Source: Xanthobacteraceae bacterium (GTDB lineage Bacteria; Pseudomonadota; Alphaproteobacteria; Rhizobiales; Xanthobacteraceae). From it: a stretch of DNA of 64,000 nucleotides. Made by a program: the position numbers and the translations under genes. The notes below the pieces were generated by a model. It saw only the letters and a list, made by a program, of their open reading frames with translations, searched no databases and had not been told where the DNA came from. Positions 56,891 through 64,000 of this stretch are shown here, one piece after another (position 1 is the first letter of the stretch; every line of letters begins with the position of its first letter). Location: the NCBI GenBank assembly GCA_023954195.1, contig JAMLIK010000002.1:806001-870000 (forward strand). The letters are read 5' to 3'.

Positions 56891-57358
56891 TCAGGCGACT
56901 TCGAAGATGGCTTCGACTTCCACCGCGGCATCGCCGGGCAGCGCGGCGACACCGACGGTGGAACGGGCGTGACGGCCCTTGTCGCCGAATGCAGCGACCA
57001 TCAGGTCGGAGGCGCCGTTGAGCACCTTCGGGCCTTCGGTGAAATCGGGAGCCGAATTGACGAAGCCGCCGAGACGCACCACGCGCGTCACCTTGTCGAG
57101 GTCGCCGAGCGCGGCCTTGACTTGCGCCAGCAGGTTGATGGCGCAGCCGCGCGCCGCCGCCGCGCCCTGCTCGATGGTGACGCCGGCGCCGAGCTTGCCC
57201 TTGGCGATCAGCTTGCCCTCGGCATTGACGCAGACCTGACCGGACACGATCAGCAGGTTTCCGGTGCGGACGAACCCGACGTAATTCGCGACCGGGGACG
57301 TGGGCTCGTGCAACACGATGCCTTCCGCCGCGAGCTTCTGTTCGACTGTTCCTGCCAT
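56891..57358 (-). CDS. RidA family protein (YjgF type, second subgroup)
   Basis: ATG 57358 gives 155 residues. VANYVGFVRTGNLLIVSGQV, GVTIEQGAAAARGCAINLLAQVKAALGDLDKVTRVVRLGGFVNSAPDFTEGPKVLNGASDLM, and GRHARSTVGVAALPGDAAVEVEAIFEV match the RidA-like family. The usual RidA active Arg is present in HARSTVG. It may deaminate enamine/imine intermediates. It is in an operon with the phosphodiesterase. Confidence 0.9.
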   Translation of the reverse strand: MAGTVEQKLAAEGIVLHEPTSPVANYVGFVRTGNLLIVSGQVCVNAEGKLIAKGKLGAGVTIEQGAAAARGCAINLLAQVKAALGDLDKVTRVVRLGGFVNSAPDFTEGPKVLNGASDLMVAAFGDKGRHARSTVGVAALPGDAAVEVEAIFEVA

Positions 57359-57593
57359 GGTAATCCCCAAATGATTGCTGTCGTGTCGCATGCGCATGAT
57401 CGCCCGATCATACCGGCGTCTATTTCACCCATCGGATCGTGACTTGCAAGCGCGTGGCGCGGTTTGCGCGGCCCGCGCGCGGGGGCGGGCGAACCCGATT
57501 CGCGCCCGGTCCGGCACCTGGCCGCGAATGCCTCAGTTGCGGCCCAATGGGGCGCTCAATATGCTGCGGACCCGCCGACTCGAAGGAGACGCC

Positions 57594-58469
57594 ATGCGTC
57601 GTTCAGATCGATTGCCGCCGATGTCAGGGATTTTGCGCCTCGCGGGCTTCACGCTCGCCGCCGCGGCGCTGCTCGGCGCGCCGTCCGCGCGGGCGGCGAG
57701 CGTTGCATTCCTGCCGCATCAGGCATCCTACAATCTCAGCCTGTTGAAGTCACGCGGCGGGGGCACCGCGGTGGACGGCGCGCGGGGACGGATTCTGTAT
57801 AACTTCACCGGCAGCGCCTGCGACGGCTATACCTCGGAATTCCGTCAGGTATCGGAACTCAGCGGCGGCGAGGGCAAGCGCACGTTGAGCGATCTGCGTT
57901 CGACGAGCTGGGAAGACGCCGAGGGCAAAACCTACCGCTTCAGGATCGATACGCGGATGAATGAAGGCGACGCCAATAATGTCGACGGCATCGCCGAGCG
58001 CAGCGGCGACCACGTCACCGTCAAGCTGAAGCAGCCGGTGGCGAAGACCTTCACGCTCGGCGGCGACACCGTGTTTCCGACCGAGCAGGTCCGTCGCATC
58101 ATCGCCGCCGCGCGCGAGGGCAAGTCATTGCTCGAACTCACCGTCTATGACGGCTCCGATAACGGCGAGAAAGTCTACAACACCCTTACCGTGATCGGGA
58201 AGCCGATCACCGGCGAGGCCGCGACGACACCCGATCCGTCGACCGCCAACCCGGCGATGAAGGCGGTGACGCGCTGGCCGGTGACGGTGAGTTATTACGA
58301 CCGCGACGTGAAGCCGACCAGCGGCGAGCAGACCCCGACCTATGCGATGTCGTTCGAACTGTTCGAGAACGGCGTGTCGCGCGCGTTGAAGCTCGACTAT
58401 AACGCTTTTGTGATCGCCGGCGCGCTCGACAATTTCGAGATCAAGCCGTCGAAGCCGTGTGAGAAGTAA
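57594..58469 (+). CDS. eipB: EipB family periplasmic protein (DUF1849)
   Basis: ATG 57594 behind AAGGAG gives 291 residues with a signal peptide ending PSARAAS. VAFLPHQASYNLSLLKSRGGGTAVDGARGRILYNFTGSACDGYTSEFRQV, DLRSTSWEDAEGKTYRF and VFPTEQVRRIIAAAREGKSLLELTVYDGSDNGEKVYNTL match EipB of Brucella, a beta-spiral protein needed for envelope integrity. Cys in SACDG and near the end (KPCEK) can form its disulfide. Confidence 0.92.
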   Translation: MRRSDRLPPMSGILRLAGFTLAAAALLGAPSARAASVAFLPHQASYNLSLLKSRGGGTAVDGARGRILYNFTGSACDGYTSEFRQVSELSGGEGKRTLSDLRSTSWEDAEGKTYRFRIDTRMNEGDANNVDGIAERSGDHVTVKLKQPVAKTFTLGGDTVFPTEQVRRIIAAAREGKSLLELTVYDGSDNGEKVYNTLTVIGKPITGEAATTPDPSTANPAMKAVTRWPVTVSYYDRDVKPTSGEQTPTYAMSFELFENGVSRALKLDYNAFVIAGALDNFEIKPSKPCEK

Positions 58470-58475
58470 TCACCA

Positions 58476-58604
58476 TGTCTCGGGCGCGATGCGGCATCCT
58501 TCATGCCGCTTCGCGGAACCGGGACCGTCGCACAGTCAGCGGCCGCGACGGCCCCGGATCAGCGGCGCACCGCTGACGCGCTGCGCGGCATCCGGGGCAC
58601 GCAG
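58476..58604. repeat. Long imperfect inverted repeat, second CGGGCGCG copy
   Basis: The left arm starts TCGGGCGCGATGCGGCATCC and includes GCGGAACCGGGACCGTC; the right arm, backwards, starts CCCCGGATGCCGCGC and ends GATCCGGGGCC. It resembles the element at 26655-26777 and lies just after the eipB stop. Confidence 0.72.
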
Positions 58605-58645
58605 CCGCGCTCGGCGCGTTGCCGCGAACGTCGCGAGGGCATTCC

Positions 58646-59956
58646 TCAGCGGCCCTTATCCGGCCCGTCATAGGCGATGCCGCGAATGACGGCGGCGTCG
58701 CCGAATTTCTTGCGCAGGTCGTCCATGGCGCGTTCGGCGTGCGCGGCGCGGCGGTCGATCAGGTCGCTGTCCGAGGCCGCATCGCCGCCGCGCAGCGCGC
58801 TGACGCCGGCGCCCATCAGCCGGAACGCGGTGCCGTCGATTTCCTTGTGCAGCATTTCGCGGACGATGCTGAAAATCCGGCTCGCCAGCTGCGTCGGCTG
58901 CTGGATCGATTGCGAGCGGGTGCGCTGACGGAAGTCGGCGGTCTTAAGTTTCAGCGTCACGGTCGAGCCGGCCAGGCCGCCGTTCTTCAGCCGCGCCGAA
59001 ACTCTTTCGCACAGCCCCCACAGGATTTTCTCCAGCGGCGCGAAATCGCGGATGTCGGTCTCGAAGGTGGTTTCGCTGGAGATGGTCTTGGCGCCGCGGT
59101 CGGCCACCACCTTGCGGGCGTCGATGCCGCGCGCGAGTTGCCACAGCCGCCGCCCTTCGGAGGGAAACCGCCGCATCATCTCGATCTCGTCCGCGCGCTG
59201 CAAGTCGCCGACGGTGCGCAGGCCATGGCGGGCGAGGCGGTCCTGGGTCGCGGGGCCGACGCCGAAGATGAAGCCGACCGGCTTGTCGGTCAGGAGCGCG
59301 CGGCCGTCGTCCTGATCGAGAATCGCGTAGCCGCGCGGCTTGTCGAGGTCGGAGGCGATCTTGGCGAGGAACTTGTTGCAGGACAGGCCGATCGACACCG
59401 TGATGCCGATATCGCGCTCGATATCGGCCGCGAAGCGCGCCAGCACCTTGGCGGGAATCATGCCGTGCAGGCGCGTGGTGCCGGTCAGATCGAGAAACGC
59501 CTCGTCGATCGACAGCGGCTCGACCTGCGGCGTCAGCGCCAGCATGGCCTGGCGCACCTCGCGGCCGACGCGGACGTATTTCGCCATGTCGGGACGGATC
59601 ACGTGGGCGTTCGGGCACAGCGCCAGCGCCTTGAACATCGGCATCGCCGAGCGCACCCCGTAGGTCCGCGCGATGTAGCAGGCCGCCGACACCACGCCGC
59701 GCTTGCCGCCGCCGACGATCACCGGCCTGTCGGCCAGGGCCGGATCGTCGCGTTTCTCGACGGTGGCGTAAAAGGCGTCGCAGTCGATGTGGGCGACGCT
59801 CAGTTGCGCCAGCGCGCGGTGCCGGACCAGGCGCGGCGAGCCGCAGCCGCCGCACCGCTTCGCCGCGAAATCGAGATCGCGCAGGCAATCGCGGCAGAAG
59901 CAGCGCGGGGCGGCTCCCTCTGTCGCGGATGCGCTCACGGCAGGTCGCGCTCCCAT
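58646..59956 (-). CDS. dinB: DNA polymerase IV with N-terminal zinc ribbon-like segment
   Basis: The 436-residue Y-family polymerase has AHIDCDAFYATVEKRDDP, YGVRSAMPMFKAL, PLSIDEAFLDLTG and NKFLAKIASDLDKP, with little-finger domain to the end. Before it, residues 19-38 carry C-F-C-R-D-C and C-G-G-C, a possible zinc ribbon absent from Escherichia coli DinB. It copies damaged DNA. The start overlaps the DUF3572 gene by 22 bases. Confidence 0.94.
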   Translation of the reverse strand: MGARPAVSASATEGAAPRCFCRDCLRDLDFAAKRCGGCGSPRLVRHRALAQLSVAHIDCDAFYATVEKRDDPALADRPVIVGGGKRGVVSAACYIARTYGVRSAMPMFKALALCPNAHVIRPDMAKYVRVGREVRQAMLALTPQVEPLSIDEAFLDLTGTTRLHGMIPAKVLARFAADIERDIGITVSIGLSCNKFLAKIASDLDKPRGYAILDQDDGRALLTDKPVGFIFGVGPATQDRLARHGLRTVGDLQRADEIEMMRRFPSEGRRLWQLARGIDARKVVADRGAKTISSETTFETDIRDFAPLEKILWGLCERVSARLKNGGLAGSTVTLKLKTADFRQRTRSQSIQQPTQLASRIFSIVREMLHKEIDGTAFRLMGAGVSALRGGDAASDSDLIDRRAAHAERAMDDLRKKFGDAAVIRGIAYDGPDKGR

Positions 59957-60234
59957 TGCGGGTCGCCGATTGCTTGCCGGGCGGCGGCGACGTGAGTGGG
60001 ATCGAGTTCGGCGGAGCGCGCGAACGCCGTCACCATGGCGTCGTCGCGCAGGATGAAATCCAGCACCGCGGCGAGAAATTGCGGGTCGGCGGCGGCGGAG
60101 CGCAGGGTCTCGGGGCCGAGCCCGCTCTCGGCCAAAAATAGTCCCAGCCGCTCGGGCTCGCCGGCGATGAAGGAAAGCCCCTGAATAGCCACGATTTCAG
60201 CGGCTTGCCGGGGATTTGAGGCGCGCTTTGTCAT
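59935..60234 (-). CDS. DUF3572 family protein
   Basis: The 99-residue helical protein matches DUF3572: AAEIVAIQGLSFIAGEPERLGLFLAESGLGPETLRSAAADPQFLAAVLDFILRDDAMVTAFARSAELDP. It lies before dinB with overlap, the common alphaproteobacterial arrangement. The function is unknown. Confidence 0.9.
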   Translation of the reverse strand: MTKRASNPRQAAEIVAIQGLSFIAGEPERLGLFLAESGLGPETLRSAAADPQFLAAVLDFILRDDAMVTAFARSAELDPTHVAAARQAIGDPQWERDLP

Positions 60235-60391
60235 TGATCGCGTTTGCCTTTCCGTAACTTATGGGCTCTATTTTCGCTAATGTTGCCGGAGTCGGGGGAT
60301 GGCCCGATTTCGCGGTTATGCTCTAGCAAATTTTCGGCTCCCGGTGGAGTTCGAGGACGGGCGGCGCTTCGTTGCGGATAGGAGGGGCGGG

Positions 60392-60757
60392 ATGGCGAAA
60401 ACCGTCCTGATTGTCGAGGACAACGAGCTGAACATGAAGCTCTTTCGCGACCTGCTGGAGGCTCACGGCTATCAGACGTCGGGGACCGGCAACGGTTACG
60501 AGGCGATCAATCTGGTGCGAAAACTCCGCCCGGATCTGATCCTGATGGATATCCAGCTTCCGCAGGTCTCCGGACTGGAAGTGACGCGCTGGATCAAGGA
60601 CGATCCGGAATTGCGGGCGATCCCGGTGGTCGCCGTCACCGCTTTCGCGATGAAGGGCGACGAGGAGCGCATCCGCGAGGGCGGCTGCGAGGCTTATTTG
60701 TCGAAGCCGATTTCGGTGGGCAAGTTCATGGAAACTGTCCGCCGGTTTATCGGCTAG
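60392..60757 (+). CDS. divK: Response regulator DivK
   Basis: ATG 60392 follows AGGAGG and gives 121 residues, a single receiver domain. [46 protein letters not shown] (phosphoacceptor Asp53), [38 protein letters not shown] all match DivK. It controls CtrA through the cell cycle. The stop TAG lies within the first base pairs of a palindromic repeat. pleD follows. Confidence 0.95.
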   Translation: MAKTVLIVEDNELNMKLFRDLLEAHGYQTSGTGNGYEAINLVRKLRPDLILMDIQLPQVSGLEVTRWIKDDPELRAIPVVAVTAFAMKGDEERIREGGCEAYLSKPISVGKFMETVRRFIG

Positions 60758-60908
60758 AGCGTGATCCCGAAAAGTGGAAACCGGTTTTCGGACAAGATCC
60801 CGCTCAAGCAAAGAGAAGCGACGAGGCTGATTCAACGCAGTTGAATCAGGCTCTAGAGCGTGATCCCGAAAAGTGGAAGCCGGTTTTCGGACAAGATCAC
60901 GCTCAAGC
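60756..60908. repeat. Two tandem AGAGCGTGATCC palindromes between divK and pleD
   Basis: Copies lie at 60756-60808 and 60854-60908. Each has ends GAGCGTGATC/GATCNCGCTC and an inner CCGAAAA/TTTTCGG pair, and they differ at only a few bases. A perfect 10-bp hairpin (CTGATTCAAC/GTTGAATCAG, loop GCA) lies between them at 60827-60849, and a decayed version follows the second. Confidence 0.85.
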
Positions 60909-60966
60909 CTGAAAACCGAAGACGGGTTTGATTCAACGCCGTTGAGACAGACTCGAGGAGATAGTG

Positions 60967-62340
<1,374 letters not shown>

Positions 62341-62361
62341 CGCCGTATCCCGACGCCGGCG

Positions 62362-62805
62362 TTACCTGTGGCCGCCGCCGAAATGATGTGCCTCGACATG
62401 CTCGATGACCGGCGTTTCGCGGCCGCCCATGGTCCTGACGCCGGAGGGCGGCTGGAAGCCGCTGAACCTCACCGGCGGCCGACGACCGCGTGGCGGCGCC
62501 GTGGCGCCGGAAGAAGCCGTCCCCGCCGTTGGCCCATGGCCGCGTTGCCCGTTGGCTTTCCGGAACGAGACGGTGTTGGTGCAGAATTTCTTTCCGCCCG
62601 ACCCCACGGAGCAATTGATGACGTGACAGTGATCCCGATGGCAGAAGATGCAGTCGGTCCCTCCGCCATGGCCGTGGCAGAACGCCTCGGCGCTCTGCCC
62701 GGAGATGGTGGTGGTCCGGACCGGCTTGGCGACCGCGTCGCCGGAGACGAGGATCGTGACCGCGACCAGCGCGGGAACGACCATGATTGCGGATTTGGTC
62801 TGCAT
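62362..62805 (-). CDS. Small exported Cys/His-rich protein
   Basis: ATG 62805 behind GGGAGG gives 147 residues. A signal peptide (IMVVPALVAVTILVSGDAVA) is followed by AFCHGHGGGTDCIFCHRDHC and a further Cys pair (VINCSVGSGGKKFC), then a Gly/Arg/Pro-rich end with HVEAHHFGGGH. The Cys/His pattern suggests metal binding or disulfides in the periplasm. No family was recognised. The next gene encodes another such protein. Confidence 0.68.
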   Translation of the reverse strand: MQTKSAIMVVPALVAVTILVSGDAVAKPVRTTTISGQSAEAFCHGHGGGTDCIFCHRDHCHVINCSVGSGGKKFCTNTVSFRKANGQRGHGPTAGTASSGATAPPRGRRPPVRFSGFQPPSGVRTMGGRETPVIEHVEAHHFGGGHR

Positions 62806-62846
62806 GTGAACCTCCCTGATCGTGAGTGCGCCGCGGGCGGCGGCGG

Positions 62847-63275
62847 CTAGGTGCGATGGTCGCGAACCATCTTGGGGCAGCCCGATGCGTTCCAATGATG
62901 CCGGCAATACGTAAGACGGCTGTCCCCGCGCGGTTGGGGCCGGCGATGATCGTGAACCTCGTTGGCGCAATTCGGTGAGTACCAGTTGTTCTGGCAATCG
63001 CCGGCAGGGCTGGGCCGGCGGTGATCGCGGACCACCGGTCCGGGCACCGCGACCGGATGAAGGCTCGCACCCGGCCCGAGCCTGGGGTGCTGGATGATCG
63101 GATCGTGGCTCGATCCCGCTCCGTGCACCGGGCCGGTGCCGAACGGCCCGCCGCCACCGCTGCCGCCGTGATGCCAGCCGCCATAGGCCGGAGCCGCGCC
63201 GCCGCCCGCCGCGACGAGCAGCGCGAGGCAACAGCCGGCAAGAAGACGGAAGCCTGTCTTTGTAATCGTCGTCAT
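62847..63275 (-). CDS. Small exported protein with repeated DHRRP units
   Basis: The 142-residue protein has a signal peptide (LLAGCCLALLVAAGGGAAPAYG), a Gly/His-rich middle (WHHGGSGGGGPFG), then units VRDHRRPSPAGDCQNNWYSP-NC and VHDHRRPQPRGDSRLTYCRHHW-GC and a final VRDHRT. Each unit has a Cys pair and an aromatic Trp. It is likely secreted and disulfide-bonded. The function is unknown. It and its downstream neighbour form a pair. Confidence 0.68.
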   Translation of the reverse strand: MTTITKTGFRLLAGCCLALLVAAGGGAAPAYGGWHHGGSGGGGPFGTGPVHGAGSSHDPIIQHPRLGPGASLHPVAVPGPVVRDHRRPSPAGDCQNNWYSPNCANEVHDHRRPQPRGDSRLTYCRHHWNASGCPKMVRDHRT

Positions 63276-63311
63276 GACGCTCTCCTTCCGTTGTGCCGAC
63301 CGCGGCCGCCG

Positions 63312-64000
63312 TTAGGCCGCATCCGCGATCGGATCGAGACCGAGCGCGACGCGGCCGGTGAAGGCGCACTGGCGCTTGGCGGGCAGCGGGTGGAATTGCG
63401 CGCCGTGCGCGTCGCGCAAAAATCGCTCCAGTCCGGCGGCGCGGTAGAAGCCGGCGCCGCCCGCGGCTTCCAGCGCCTTTTCCACGGTCGCCAGCACCCG
63501 CTCGGCGACGATCGTCTTGCGCACCAGCATGGCGTTGGTCAGATCCAGGCTCATGGTGAAGTCGAGGTCGTTGGCCAGGCGCACCATGTCGTCGGTCGCA
63601 AGCTGCGCGGCCGTCAGGGCGTTGGTCAGTTCGCCGATCAGACAGGGCACGGTGGGATCGCCCGCGCGTTTGCGCGCCAGCGCCTGGGCGATCTCCGCGG
63701 CCTTCTCTGCGACGCCCGCGTAGACCGACATGATGAGCGGCAGGGCGACGGTGAGAATCACGTTCCATGCCGGATGGAACCGGCCGCGCGACCGGCGCAG
63801 GGCGATGGCCTCGTCGGGCACGAACACCCGATCGAGGATGATGGTGCGCGAGCCGGTGGCGCGCATCCCCAGGGTTTGCCAGTCGTCGGCGAGCGAAATG
63901 CCCTTTGCGCTGAAGGGAACGGCGAAGTGCAGAACCTGCGGCCCCTCCGTGGGATCGTCGAACGCCGCCGACGTCACCAGCAGGTCGCCTTGCGGCGAGC
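63312..64000 (-). CDS. Acyl-CoA dehydrogenase family protein (N-terminal part outside window)
   Basis: The frame is open to the window edge; 229 residues are visible. DDWQTLGMRATGSRTIILDRVFVPDEA is the beta-domain end of the family; LPLIMSVYAGVAEKAAEIAQALARKR and LVRKTIVAERVLATVEKALEAAGGAGFYRAAGLERFLRDAHGAQFHPLPAKRQ the helical domain. The latter resembles DszC/type-2 dehydrogenases and flavin monooxygenases more than beta-oxidation enzymes. The start lies beyond the window. Confidence 0.85.
   Translation of the reverse strand, partial: SPQGDLLVTSAAFDDPTEGPQVLHFAVPFSAKGISLADDWQTLGMRATGSRTIILDRVFVPDEAIALRRSRGRFHPAWNVILTVALPLIMSVYAGVAEKAAEIAQALARKRAGDPTVPCLIGELTNALTAAQLATDDMVRLANDLDFTMSLDLTNAMLVRKTIVAERVLATVEKALEAAGGAGFYRAAGLERFLRDAHGAQFHPLPAKRQCAFTGRVALGLDPIADAA

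Noticed and set aside
60756-60908. CRISPR array or small RNA between divK and pleD
   Set aside because: Only two palindromic units are present, with unequal spacing and a decayed hairpin; the same unit type occurs elsewhere singly.

Overview
The window is GC-rich chromosomal DNA from an alphaproteobacterium. The gene content (DivK/PleD, a phasin, a ClpS-ClpA pair, DUF1489, DUF3572 and EipB/DUF1849 proteins, PanC, LipB, a carboxy-terminal FliN) and the dispersed palindromic repeats fit the Bradyrhizobium/Rhodopseudomonas/Nitrobacter group. That placement is inference from family knowledge, not from a search.

1-9.5 kb: the right part of a prophage or phage-like element. It runs capsid (cut by the window edge), small proteins, head-tail connectors, small and large terminase, tape measure protein and a chaperone-like protein, then a lysogeny end with an excisionase-like protein, a small XRE repressor and its palindromic operators. 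No tail tube, baseplate, fibre, lysis or integrase gene is seen here. A tRNA 3'-end-like fragment near 9.53 kb may be the right attachment site.

9.7-23.7 kb: a catabolic locus built around a divergent promoter. Leftward, seven tightly packed genes encode a two-subunit CoA-transferase, a 2-hydroxyacid dehydrogenase, a class II aldolase, an FGGY kinase, a ThDP enzyme and a molybdopterin oxidoreductase. Rightward are a PotA-like ATPase, a fused double permease, a binding protein and an IclR regulator. Palindromes matching GTTCTATAATRTAGAAC overlap both promoters. The substrate is unknown.

24-44 kb: mostly housekeeping genes: class III alcohol dehydrogenase, a DMT exporter, 1-Cys peroxiredoxin, a biotin-dependent acyl-CoA carboxylase alpha subunit, oxaloacetate decarboxylase, acylphosphatase, LipB, FliN, tRNA-Leu(GAG), two tandem polysaccharide deacetylases, a GST, PanC, an exported hydrolase, and VWA and DnaJ-domain proteins.

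44-64 kb: a D,D-carboxypeptidase with SPOR domain, a phasin with a probable repressor-controlled promoter, a TadG-like protein, ClpS-ClpA, a GrdB-like reductase, TrmO, a HIT protein, a GNAT-like protein, a glycerophosphodiesterase, RidA, EipB, DinB, DivK-PleD, two small Cys/His-rich exported proteins and the end of an acyl-CoA dehydrogenase gene.

Intergenic DNA carries several families of imperfect palindromes. Two loci show one repeat nested inside another, and one insertion can be compared with an uninterrupted copy in the same window.
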